A stretch of DNA of 29,879 bases from CAYTAP01 sp964435775 (GTDB taxonomy: Bacteria; Planctomycetota; Phycisphaerae; Tepidisphaerales; Tepidisphaeraceae). Numbering within the stretch: position 1 is the first letter of the stretch; every line of letters starts with the position of its first letter. The notes below the pieces were generated by a model. That model made no database searches and was not told the origin of the DNA. It saw only the letters and a list, made by a program, of their open reading frames with translations. The position numbers were made by a program, and so were the translations under genes. The stretch covers positions 1-29,879 of the forward strand of contig CAYTAP010000036.1 of assembly GCA_964435775.1 (NCBI GenBank), read 5' to 3'. Below are positions 22,518-29,878 of the stretch, one piece after another.

Positions 22518-23315
22518 ATGGCCGATTCGTCCAACCTCCCCACGAATGAATCTCAATCAAATGGCGCCGCCACAGGCGCAGCCTCAACCACCCCCAACGG
22601 CTCCCTCTCCTCCCTCTACCGCATGTCCACCACCGCCGGCGTGGGAAGCCAGGACTATGTCGCCGTCAACACGATGGCCATTGCCGCGCTCTCTCTTGGT
22701 CTGGCGAGCGCATTGGTTCTCCTCGGATCGGTCCTGCTGATCATCCCCGCTTTGGGCATCATCTTCGGCCTTACCGCCTGGTGGCAGATACGTCGCAGCG
22801 GCGGCACCCAGACCGGCCGTCTCGCCGCCGGCGCCGGCATCATCCTCAGCCTCGTGTTCGCCTCCATTGTCGGCGCCCGGGCCTGGAACGAACACCAGGA
22901 GCATCTCGAGGGCCAACAGCAGGTCGTCGCGATGATCGCCCAGTTGTCGGCCGAGATTCAGAAAGATGAAGGCACTCAGAAATGGCAAAACGCCTATGCA
23001 CTTTTCGACGACACTTTTCAACAGCGGGTCAGCCAGGAACAGTTCACTGAACGCTGGCGGTCCCTGCAAAACACCCTCGGCGCGATCAAGGGACTGAGTT
23101 GGAACGGGACGATGCCGGTTTTTGAAGATCAGCCCGTCACGGGTCAGACGATCGCCGTCGCGCTCGTCCTGATCGATTTCAAGCACGACCGCCCGCAAGG
23201 CCGGGAAAGCATGGTCTTCCGTCGATCCAGCGNNNNNNNNNNCTTCCCCATCCTCTTCCCCCAGGAAGGACAGAATGGCGCGCCGCCGGGCGCCTCCGGT
23301 CCAACGGGCCACTGA
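22518..23315 (+). CDS. DUF4190-type membrane protein, interrupted by an assembly gap
   Basis: A Ser/Thr/Asn-rich N-terminus (1-45) leads to two hydrophobic segments: AIAALSLGLASALVLLGSVL and LAAGAGIILSLVFASIVGA. GIIFGLTAWWQIRRSGGTQTGR lies between them, which is the DUF4190 arrangement. The outside part (about 130-250) is a helical/beta domain (WQNAYALFDDTFQQRVSQEQF). Its end resembles DUF4864/DUF3887-like stress domains only loosely. Ten N at 23233-23242 interrupt the final strand (MVFRRSS, gap, FPILFPQEGQ). The frame happens to stay open through the N run, but residues are surely missing. The ATG at 22518 (MADSSNLPTNES) is preferred over 22470. The role is unknown; such proteins sit in the inner membrane. 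Confidence 0.8.
   Translation: MADSSNLPTNESQSNGAATGAASTTPNGSLSSLYRMSTTAGVGSQDYVAVNTMAIAALSLGLASALVLLGSVLLIIPALGIIFGLTAWWQIRRSGGTQTGRLAAGAGIILSLVFASIVGARAWNEHQEHLEGQQQVVAMIAQLSAEIQKDEGTQKWQNAYALFDDTFQQRVSQEQFTERWRSLQNTLGAIKGLSWNGTMPVFEDQPVTGQTIAVALVLIDFKHDRPQGRESMVFRRSSXXXXFPILFPQEGQNGAPPGASGPTGH
23233..23242. other. Assembly gap (10 N) within the DUF4190-type gene
   Basis: This is a run of exactly ten N, like those at 9138-9147 and 26156-26165; the true number of missing bases is not known. Confidence 0.95.
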
Positions 23316-23322
23316 AGCGAAC

Positions 23323-23438
23323 GGATTTTCGATTTTTGATTGGTGATTTTCGATTGAAGGAGCAAGAAAAGCTCGCGCGCCGTCCTCGCCTCCCTCAATC
23401 GAAAATCCAAAATCAAAAATTGAAAATTCGAAAATTCG
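23323..23438. repeat. AT-rich interrupted palindrome, copy 4
   Basis: The left arm is 23323-23356 (GGATTTTCGATTTTTGATTG and so on) and the right arm 23396-23438 (CAATCGAAAATCCAAAATC and so on). They are separated by 39 bp with several GC-rich words. It begins 7 bp after the stop of the DUF4190-type gene. Confidence 0.85.
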
Positions 23439-23502
23439 TCAACCATCGACGCAACGTCCGATAACACTCCTTGTCCATCCGAATATTCATCGCCAGGCTT
23501 AT

Positions 23503-23559
23503 TTGCCCCTTCGGGCAAGCCGATACGTCCCAAGAGGGCAACCGTTGCCCTCTGGACGT
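23503..23559. promoter_or_regulatory. Two hairpins in the leader of the TolB-like gene
   Basis: A small hairpin TTGCCC-CTTC-GGGCAA (23503-23518) is followed by a strong one with arms 23525-23542 and 23544-23559 (ACGTCC...AGAGGGCAAC and its complement). The second ends 20 nt before the ATG, just upstream of the GAGG ribosome site, so it may act as a terminator/attenuator or protect the mRNA. Confidence 0.45.
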
Positions 23560-23579
23560 ACGAAGATGAGGTGACGGCG

Positions 23580-24782
23580 ATGAATACTAGACGGATGGTG
23601 AAGTGGTTGATGTCTGGCGGGGCGGCCGTGGCTGCGATCCTGGTCGTGCCGGGGTGCTCAACGGATCAATCGGTGCGAACCGTCGCCGTGGACAATCCGC
23701 CGCAATACAGCCCGTTGCAGCGCGCCCTGGGCGCTGATTCATCCGGAGCCCCGGCCGTCAACCTCTTCGGCGAGTTTCGCGGGATGGAGCCAGGACGATT
23801 CGCAGTGGCCGGTGGAATCGGCGATGCCAACTTCCAGCAGCACACTTTCCCCGATGAAGGGGCCGATAGCTGCGTCGCGGTGGATCCAACGGGCAAATGG
23901 CTTTGTTTCGCCAGCACCCGCCATTCACGAAATGCCGGGTTGTATCTTCAGCGCGTCGATGGGTTGTCCGTGACGCAGTTAACCGATGACGGCGCGGATG
24001 CGGCCTTTCCCGCGTTCAGCCCTGACGGCAAGAAAATCGCGTTCTGTTCGACGCGGAGCGGCACATGGAAGCTGTACATCATGGATGTCGATGGCCGAAA
24101 CTGCGTCCAGCTCACCACCGGGCAATCGCAGGACCTGCATCCCAGCTTCAGCCCCGACGGCACGAAGCTCGTCTATTGCAGCATGAGCCCCCGAAGCAGC
24201 CAATGGGAACTTTGGACACTCAATCTCATCACGCACGAGCGCAAAACCATCGGCGCCGGGCTCTTTCCCACATGGAGCCCCGTGAAGACACCCGCCGGCG
24301 ACGACCGCATCGCCTTCCAGCGCGCCCGCGAGCGCGGAAGCCGATGGTTCAGTCTTTGGACGCTCGATCTGGTCAACGGCGAAGCGAGCCGGATGACCGA
24401 GGTTGCCGTCAGCACCAATGCCGCGATCATTACTCCGGCCTGGAGTCCCGATGCCCGACATCTCGCTTTCGCGACGGTCGTCGAGCCCGTCGGAACCCAG
24501 CAAAGCCCCCAGCGTGGCCGGCAGGATGTGTGGGTGATCGACGCCGATGGCGGCAACCGCCACCGGATCACCGATGGCAACTCCACCAACCTGACGCCCG
24601 TCTGGAGCACGAGCAATCGGCTCTTTATGGTCAGCGACCGAAATGGGACCGACAGCATCTGGTCCACCCATGTGAACATGCCCGGCGAAATGACCGCTTC
24701 AAACGCCCCAAGCCCGAAGGAGCCTGTCAAGAAAGCCCCGCCGGCGCCGATGGCCAACGAAGCGCTCGGAAGCGCCCAGTAA
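23580..24782 (+). CDS. TolB-like beta-propeller lipoprotein (PD40/WD40-like repeats)
   Basis: The 400-residue product begins with a lipoprotein signal peptide ending VVPGC (Cys26). PD40 blades follow: DSCVAVDPTGKWLCFAS, FPAFSPDGKKIAFCS, HPSFSPDGTKLVYCS, FPTWSPVKTPAGDDRIAFQ, TPAWSPDARHLAFAT and TPVWSTSNRLFMVS, giving six clear blades as in TolB. The tail (about 375-400) is Pro/Ala-rich. In other bacteria TolB is periplasmic and part of Tol-Pal, but stand-alone PD40 lipoproteins are common in planctomycetes and I see no tol/pal genes here. GAGG lies about 10 nt before the ATG at 23580; a GTG at 23571 is the alternative. The LpoB/CsgG-like lipoprotein gene follows after 39 bp, so the two probably form an operon and act at the same membrane. 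Confidence 0.88.
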   Translation: MNTRRMVKWLMSGGAAVAAILVVPGCSTDQSVRTVAVDNPPQYSPLQRALGADSSGAPAVNLFGEFRGMEPGRFAVAGGIGDANFQQHTFPDEGADSCVAVDPTGKWLCFASTRHSRNAGLYLQRVDGLSVTQLTDDGADAAFPAFSPDGKKIAFCSTRSGTWKLYIMDVDGRNCVQLTTGQSQDLHPSFSPDGTKLVYCSMSPRSSQWELWTLNLITHERKTIGAGLFPTWSPVKTPAGDDRIAFQRARERGSRWFSLWTLDLVNGEASRMTEVAVSTNAAIITPAWSPDARHLAFATVVEPVGTQQSPQRGRQDVWVIDADGGNRHRITDGNSTNLTPVWSTSNRLFMVSDRNGTDSIWSTHVNMPGEMTASNAPSPKEPVKKAPPAPMANEALGSAQ

Positions 24783-24821
24783 TGACGAAGCGCTGCAACC
24801 CGCGGCTTCAAGGATGAAGCG

Positions 24822-25622
24822 ATGAACATGATGCGGAGCAATCAATCACCGTGGCATGGACGTCTGGTTCATGTCTTCCCCACCCTGGGGACCGTCGCCC
24901 GCGCGAAACATTCCGGGTGGGCGACCCTGACTTTCCTGACGTTGCTCATGCTCGTCGTCAGCGGTTGTGCGGAGAAAACGCCGCCCTACGGCACCGAAAC
25001 GCGCCTCTCCCTCGTCAACTCCCGTCATAAAACCTGGGCGGTCTGTCCCGCGATCAATCTGAGCGGCGAGGAGGGCGTCGATCCCATCCTCCAGGCCGAC
25101 ATCCTCTATCAACAGCTTCAGCAGGTCGGCGGCATCACCGCGATTCCCGTCAACCGCGTCGTCGAAGTATTCGCCAACCTCGGCATCCAAAACGTCCGAT
25201 CTGAAGAACAGGCGGCGCAGGTATGCGAACTGCTTGGATGCGATGCGCTGCTCGTGCCGACCGTGACAATTTACGATCCGTTCAATCCGCCCAAACTCGG
25301 AGCGTCGCTGTCGTTGATGCGGCGATTCTCCGCGGGCGAGGCCGCGAAAGTGGAACCCGAACGCCTCATCCGCTCCGCCAGCCCCCAGGGGCAGGCGGCC
25401 ATGCCCACCCCCTCCAGCGCGATTGTGCAGGTGGTTGGCATGTTTGATGCGTCCAATGGGTCCACCCGCGACGCCCTCTGGCAATACGCCGCCGGGCGCA
25501 ATGATCCGGTCGGTCCGTTCGGCGAGCGTGAGTACCTCATGAGCATGGATCGCTACAACGGTTTTGTTTACCACCAGTTGCTCGCCGACCTGCTGGCGTC
25601 GCCGAAATTGAAAGGGTCATGA
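24822..25622 (+). CDS. Lipoprotein with LpoB/CsgG-like domain
   Basis: The 266-residue product has a long N-terminal stretch before the signal core LTFLTLLMLVVSGC (Cys49), so a later start may be used. The mature part reads like the CsgG/LpoB/GNA1162 fold: WAVCPAINLSGEEGVDPILQ, a helix ILYQQLQQVGGITAIP, VNRVVEVFANLGI, and the CELLGCDALLVPTVTIYDPF block. The C-terminal part (about 165-266) lacks known motifs and has the aromatic end RYNGFVYHQLLADLL. These domains act in the periplasm as outer-membrane lipoproteins, in curli-type secretion or as cell-wall synthase activators; the partner here is unknown. It lies 39 bp behind the TolB-like gene. Confidence 0.75.
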   Translation: MNMMRSNQSPWHGRLVHVFPTLGTVARAKHSGWATLTFLTLLMLVVSGCAEKTPPYGTETRLSLVNSRHKTWAVCPAINLSGEEGVDPILQADILYQQLQQVGGITAIPVNRVVEVFANLGIQNVRSEEQAAQVCELLGCDALLVPTVTIYDPFNPPKLGASLSLMRRFSAGEAAKVEPERLIRSASPQGQAAMPTPSSAIVQVVGMFDASNGSTRDALWQYAAGRNDPVGPFGEREYLMSMDRYNGFVYHQLLADLLASPKLKGS

Positions 25623-25713
25623 AGTTCCTTGAACGATTCCCATGAAGCACACGCGATGTATTGATCGCCGCCGCAATTTGTTCGGATCACAGGAGCCGGG
25701 AGAAACCTTGCCC

Positions 25714-25932
25714 ATGTCACCCACCAAGACTTTAAGCCTCGTCAAAGGACAACATCATTTCTGTTTTCGTTACGCGCCCGGCGACGAAGCGCAGGTGCTC
25801 GATGCGCTGGTTGATATGGTCAAACGCCGCGACGTGCGCTTCGACTGGTTTGACGCCGCCGTCCTTTCCCATCAGCTTGGTGAACATTTGGCAAAAGAAA
25901 TGAAGCCTGTATTGCCGAAAAAAGCAGCATGA
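25714..25932 (+). CDS. Small conserved-looking protein, 72 aa
   Basis: From the ATG at 25714 the product reads MSPTKTLSLVKGQHHFCFRY, APGDEAQVLDALVDMVKR, FDWFDAAVLSHQLGEHL and a Lys-rich end. It is a compact alpha/beta protein without a signal. I recall the pattern FRYxPGxExxVLxAL...FDWFDAAVLSxQLG in planctomycete small proteins of unknown function. An in-frame ATG at 25642 would add 24 residues but has no better ribosome site; GGGAG is about 11 nt before 25714. It follows the LpoB-like lipoprotein gene on the same strand, 91 bp away. Confidence 0.72.
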   Translation: MSPTKTLSLVKGQHHFCFRYAPGDEAQVLDALVDMVKRRDVRFDWFDAAVLSHQLGEHLAKEMKPVLPKKAA

Positions 25933-26230
25933 GGTTATCGGGTTTGTTATGTGGACCTTGCCCCGTCTTGCCAGACCCATTATCGCGGTCCCGGGTGGTT
26001 GAGGCGATCGTCCGCAAAACAGCATCCGACGCCTGGCCATCTTCGCGGGTGGCCTGAGAGATCAGCGGCGCGCCGGTCGGGACGCCTCGACGCGGCGACT
26101 TGCTGATCGCTTCATATCGCGGTGCGAAACGAGGATCGTTTCGCATGTGGGCCACNNNNNNNNNNCCGGAAATCGCCGGCCGAGTGGCATCTATCCCCGG
26201 ACGCAGTCATCGCGCCGCAAACCGGTCTTT
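25933..26230. other. Spacer with assembly gap
   Basis: No gene is seen. Ten N at 26156-26165 mark a scaffold join 65 bp before the recombinase start codon, so the recombinase promoter and any upstream small gene may be missing. Confidence 0.7.
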
Positions 26231-27457
26231 ATGAACAGCCAAACCGAAACAGGCATCACGCCACCGTCCATCAGCGCCCCCGAACCCGCGCACGCATCAA
26301 GCGCCGTCGCGGTGCCCTCGCATGGGTCCATCCCCCAGCCATCGGCTCATGACGCACGGCACGCCGACGCGTCTTCCCATGACCGCGCCTGCACGCCGCT
26401 TGTGCGGCAGTTCCTCGATTATCTGAAGCTCGAAAAGCATTTCAGCGATTACACCGTCAAGAGCTATGGCTCGGACCTCGTGCAATTCGGGCAGTTCCTC
26501 GCCGGTGAGATCGGCCAGTCCCACGCCAACGCCGCGCCGGGATTGATCGCCCCCGAAGCCCTCGACGAGCGCCACCTCAAGTGCGAACCGCTCACCGTCC
26601 GCGACTTCCTCGCGTACCTCTACGCCCAGAATTACACCAAGAGCACCACCGCGCGCAAGCTCGCGACCCTGCGCAGCTTTTACAAGTACCTCATCCGACG
26701 CAATCTCGTCAGCGCCACGCCGATGAGCACCATCCGCACGCCCAAGCAGGAGAAGCGCCTTCCCAAGTGCCTCAACCTCGAACAGGTGCAAAAGCTCCTC
26801 GATGCGCCCGGCGACGGCGACATCCTCTGCGCCCGCGACAAGGCGATGCTCGAGGTCCTCTACTCCAGCGGCATCCGCGTCAGCGAACTGGTCGAACTGG
26901 AAACCGGCGACATCGATCTCCAGGAAGGGATCATTCGCGTCCGTGGCAAAGGGCGCAAAGACCGCCTCACCCCCATCGGATCGCAGGCGATCAAAGCGCT
27001 GCAACGCTATTTCGAAATCCGCAAGATTCACAACCGCGCCCTCCCCGAGCAGGCGTCGGCGCCCATTTTCCTCAACAAGCACGGCGAACCCCTCAGCACG
27101 CGCTCGGTCCGTCGCAAGCTCGACAAATACCTTGTCATGGCCGGACTTGATCCCGGCATCAGCCCCCACACCCTGCGCCACAGCTTCGCCACCCATCTGC
27201 TCAACAACGGCGCGGATTTGCGGAGCGTTCAGGAATTGCTCGGCCACCAGAGCCTCAGCACCACCCAGGTCTACACCCACCTGACGACCAGCCGCATGAA
27301 GGAGGTCTATGACCACGCCCATCCGCGCGCCGACGCGCCAACCGTGGGCCCGACCTCAGGCAATCATCCGGCGACCGGCCAACATCATCCCGCCAACGCC
27401 ATTCCCCACCCGGCCAGCGCGAAGTCCCCGCCGTTTTATCCAGCAAAGGCAAGCTGA
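26231..27457 (+). CDS. xerC: XerC/XerD-type tyrosine recombinase
   Basis: Xer recombinases resolve chromosome dimers at dif. The 408-residue product has a SAM-like core-binding domain (about 55-160, FLDYLKLEKHFSDYTVKSY, TARKLATLRSFYKYL) and the catalytic domain. The latter shows R216 (SSGIRVSEL), K240 (RGKGRKDR), H313 and R316 (HTLRHSFATHLL), H339 (LLGHQSLSTTQ) and Y348 (VYTHL). The spacings between these six equal those of E. coli XerD. It exceeds the usual ~300 residues by a ~50-residue Ser/Pro/Ala-rich N-terminal part and a ~45-residue Pro/His/Ala-rich C-terminal tail. The start is uncertain because the upstream DNA contains a gap; 26231 has no Shine-Dalgarno site. XerC and XerD cannot be told apart from sequence alone. 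No integrated element is seen beside it, so a chromosomal role is likely. Confidence 0.9.
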   Translation: MNSQTETGITPPSISAPEPAHASSAVAVPSHGSIPQPSAHDARHADASSHDRACTPLVRQFLDYLKLEKHFSDYTVKSYGSDLVQFGQFLAGEIGQSHANAAPGLIAPEALDERHLKCEPLTVRDFLAYLYAQNYTKSTTARKLATLRSFYKYLIRRNLVSATPMSTIRTPKQEKRLPKCLNLEQVQKLLDAPGDGDILCARDKAMLEVLYSSGIRVSELVELETGDIDLQEGIIRVRGKGRKDRLTPIGSQAIKALQRYFEIRKIHNRALPEQASAPIFLNKHGEPLSTRSVRRKLDKYLVMAGLDPGISPHTLRHSFATHLLNNGADLRSVQELLGHQSLSTTQVYTHLTTSRMKEVYDHAHPRADAPTVGPTSGNHPATGQHHPANAIPHPASAKSPPFYPAKAS

Positions 27458-27500
27458 AGGGATTCATGGTTTTTACTTCTCGATTATTGATTGGCAGCCT

Positions 27501-27565
27501 GTAGGGTCCGCCCTGCGGACCATCTTCACGATCAACCGCCGCACGGTCCGCGAGGCGGACCCTAC
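27501..27565. repeat. GTAGGGTCCGC hairpin, copy D
   Basis: Arms 27501-27521 and 27545-27565 match at 19 of 21 positions; the loop starts ATCTTCACG as in copy B. A short AT-rich word (CGATTATTGATTG) precedes it. Its right end gives the TAG stop codon of mnmE (minus strand, 27562-27564). It lies between convergent recombinase and mnmE genes. Confidence 0.9.
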
Positions 27566-29103
27566 TTACCAATACAGAACGTCGAGAAAATCTTCCCCAA
27601 CAGATCATCCGGCGAGATGACCCCCAGGACCGTTCCCAGCGCATCCATCGCCGCGCGCAGATCGAACGCAAGCAGTTCCGTCGCGGCCGCCGGACTGCTT
27701 TTCGCGCGTCCAATGGCATCCAGCGCCTCGTGGATCGACCGCAAGTGCCGGTCATTCACACTCAACTTGCCCGACGGCGATTCCCCTCCAAATACCAGCC
27801 GGTCGAGCGCATCGACCAGCTTCTCCATCCCTTCTCCGCTGCGCGCGCTGACGCTCACCACCGGCGTCGGCGGCGCGGCCGCGCTGGCGGTCGGCGTGGG
27901 CAGGTCCGCCTTGCTCAGCACATACAGGCTCGGCGTGGTTGTCAGCGACAGCATCGCCCGGCCATCCGTCCGATCATGCACGAGCACGACAACGTCCGCC
28001 CGCCGCGCCGCCTCCAGCGCCCGCCGACGCATCGCCGCGGCAATTTCACGATGCGCGCCTTCCGCCTCGGATGAACTCTGCCCATCGTTCGCTTCCGGTG
28101 ACGCGTTACGGTCCTCCGCCGCTTCATCGTCCAGCCCCGCCACGTCAATGAGTTGAACGATCCCCCGTGGCAGCGCCACCTCCGCCGACAACGTGTCCCG
28201 CGTCGTCCCGGCGACCGGCGACGTGATCGCCCGCTCCCGCCCGGCCAGCGCATTGAGCAGTGTGCTCTTCCCCGCGTTCGGACGACCCACGAGCACCACC
28301 TCCGGCCGATGGGTCAGGGGCGCGAACCGCGCGCTGTCATTCAATAGCCCCCGCAGCGCATTCTCAATTTCCGCAAGCCGCCCCGCGATCTCATCCAGCG
28401 AGAGGAACGACACATCTTCTTCCGTAAAATCAATCCCCACCTCCAGCAGCGCCGTGGTCTCGGCCAGTTGATTCATCACCGGCGCAATCCGCCGCGCCAA
28501 TTCCCCGGCCATCAACTGTCGCGCCGCGCGCAGTTCCGCCTCCCCCTGCGCGTTGATCGTCGCCGCCACGCCTTCGGCCTTGGTCAGATCGATCCGCCCG
28601 TTGAAATACGCCCGCGCCGTGAACTCCCCCGCTTCCGCCGCCCGCGCGCCGGCGCCAATGAGCTCATCCACCACATGCCCCACGATCAGCGGATTGCCCG
28701 GCAGATGAAGCTCGGCCACATGCTGGCCGGTGTAACTGTTGGGAGCGGGAAACGCATACAACCACGCCGGAACCGCGCAGCCAAACGCCCGCACCTCAAT
28801 GCGCGACGCCCCTCGCGACGGTGGGGGGGTATTGTGTGACCAGGGCCCTTCAATTCTCAAAGGGGTCTTCTGTAGGGGCGGCTTCAGCCGCCGTTTTAGA
28901 AGCTGACGGCGGCTGAAGCCGCCCCTACCCCGGAGGATTGAAATACCCTGGTCATGCGACGACGCAGCTTTCACAGCGCCCGTGAGTGTTTGCAAAAGAT
29001 GGAATGCCCCCGCCCCCGACAGCCGCACGATCGCTCGGGCCGCCGGTCCCGCCGGTGATGAAACGGCGACAATGGTGTCATCTGCGAACATGGCCACGCT
29101 CAT
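27562..29103 (-). CDS. mnmE: tRNA modification GTPase MnmE, with in-frame palindrome insertion
   Basis: MnmE, with MnmG, installs the 5-carboxymethylaminomethyl group on wobble uridine of some tRNAs. The 513-residue product carries the N-terminal folate-binding part (DDTIVAVSSPAGPAARAIVRLSG; APNSYTGQHVAELHLPG). The G domain has GRPNAGKST (G1), AGTTRDT (G2), DVAGLDD (G3, DTAG in most) and SKAD (G4, NKxD in most). The essential C-terminal FCIGK follows just before the stop. It is ~60 residues longer than E. coli MnmE. About 39 of these (residues 51-89, GRGGFSRRQLLKRRLKPPLQ and flanks) are encoded by a palindrome at 28838-28953. Further extra residues follow G3 (DRNASPEANDGQSSSEAEG). The start overlaps the end of trpA by 26 bp. 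The stop TAG belongs to a GTAGGG hairpin. Confidence 0.94.
   Translation of the reverse strand: MSVAMFADDTIVAVSSPAGPAARAIVRLSGAGAFHLLQTLTGAVKAASSHDQGISILRGRGGFSRRQLLKRRLKPPLQKTPLRIEGPWSHNTPPPSRGASRIEVRAFGCAVPAWLYAFPAPNSYTGQHVAELHLPGNPLIVGHVVDELIGAGARAAEAGEFTARAYFNGRIDLTKAEGVAATINAQGEAELRAARQLMAGELARRIAPVMNQLAETTALLEVGIDFTEEDVSFLSLDEIAGRLAEIENALRGLLNDSARFAPLTHRPEVVLVGRPNAGKSTLLNALAGRERAITSPVAGTTRDTLSAEVALPRGIVQLIDVAGLDDEAAEDRNASPEANDGQSSSEAEGAHREIAAAMRRRALEAARRADVVVLVHDRTDGRAMLSLTTTPSLYVLSKADLPTPTASAAAPPTPVVSVSARSGEGMEKLVDALDRLVFGGESPSGKLSVNDRHLRSIHEALDAIGRAKSSPAAATELLAFDLRAAMDALGTVLGVISPDDLLGKIFSTFCIGK
28838..28953. repeat. Nested palindrome inside mnmE
   Basis: Outer arms GACCAGGG...TTCAAT (28838-28854) and ATTGAA...CCCTGGTC (28937-28953) enclose inner arms of 22 bp that pair perfectly: 28872-28893 (GTAGGGGCGGCTTCAG and on) and 28907-28928. 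The inner loop is 13 nt. The whole block stays in the mnmE frame. Confidence 0.9.
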
Positions 29104-29878
29104 TGGCGCTCAGCAGCGAGCGGCAATACTCGCCCGCCGCCGCCGCGATTGCCTCCGGCGATTGCCCGGCGTGTTCCTTCATCCGCCGCACCAGCGCGCT
29201 GCCCACGATCGCGCCATCGGCGTGCCCCGCCAGTTGCTCCACATGCGCCGCCGTTGAAATGCCAAACCCCACGCAAATCGGCTTGTCCGTGAGCGACTTC
29301 AGTTCCGCCACGTTGGCCGCGAGGTCTTCCGGCAGCGACTTGCGTTCGCCGGTCGTTCCCGACAGCGACAGATAATAGACAAACCCCGAGCACAAGTCCG
29401 CGATCTCCCGCCGCCGCTCGGCCGATGTCGTCGGCGCGACGAGCAGAATCGTCTCCAACCCCGCCGCCCGCGCCTTCGCACAGATCGCATCCGCTTCCGG
29501 CGGCGGCAGATCGGGCATCAGCACCCCATCAAACCCCGACTCCTTCGCCTCTTTCAAAAAGCGATCCAGCCCGTGCCGGTAAACGATTGAGTAACTGACC
29601 ATCGCCACCAGCGGAATCGACACCGCCCCGCGAATCTCCGCAATGGCCGCGAAAATATCGACCACTTTCAGCTTCTTCGCCAGCGCCTCGACAAACGCCT
29701 GTTGAATGGTCGGCCCGTCGGCGATTGGATCGGAAAACGGGAACCCGATCTCCAGGAGCGACGCCCCGGCCTTCTCCAGCGCCGGGATGATCGCCTTGGT
29801 GGTCGCCAGGTCGGGATATCCCGCGGGGATGAACGGCATCAGCGCGATCTGCTTGACCTCGCCCACCGGCACGCCGGA
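29078..29878 (-). CDS. trpA: Tryptophan synthase alpha chain, N-terminus outside window
   Basis: TrpA splits indole-3-glycerol phosphate to indole and glyceraldehyde 3-phosphate; the indole passes to TrpB. The frame is open at the right edge, so roughly the first 10-15 residues are missing. Visible are MPFIPAGYPDL, the catalytic Glu/Asp signature LLEIGFPFSDPIADGPTIQQA, VAMVSYSIVYRHG, GVLMPDLPPPEA and the phosphate-binding VGFGIST and AIVGSALV. A GTG at 29872 could serve as a start but would cut into the first strand. The 3' end overlaps the mnmE start by 26 bp, which points to translational coupling. Such a trpA-mnmE pair is not a classical operon. Confidence 0.94.
   Translation of the reverse strand, partial: SGVPVGEVKQIALMPFIPAGYPDLATTKAIIPALEKAGASLLEIGFPFSDPIADGPTIQQAFVEALAKKLKVVDIFAAIAEIRGAVSIPLVAMVSYSIVYRHGLDRFLKEAKESGFDGVLMPDLPPPEADAICAKARAAGLETILLVAPTTSAERRREIADLCSGFVYYLSLSGTTGERKSLPEDLAANVAELKSLTDKPICVGFGISTAAHVEQLAGHADGAIVGSALVRRMKEHAGQSPEAIAAAAGEYCRSLLSANERGHVRR

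Noticed and set aside
1541..23438. The AT-rich repeats as a CRISPR array
   Set aside because: Copies are kilobases apart, in inverted pairs, with no regular spacers and no cas genes.
23571..23579. GTG start at 23571 for the TolB-like gene
   Set aside because: It lies directly on the GAGG ribosome site; the ATG at 23580 has normal spacing.
25820..26155. Minus-strand 111-aa frame before the third gap
   Set aside because: It overlaps the better small gene at 25714-25932 and shows no motif or ribosome site.
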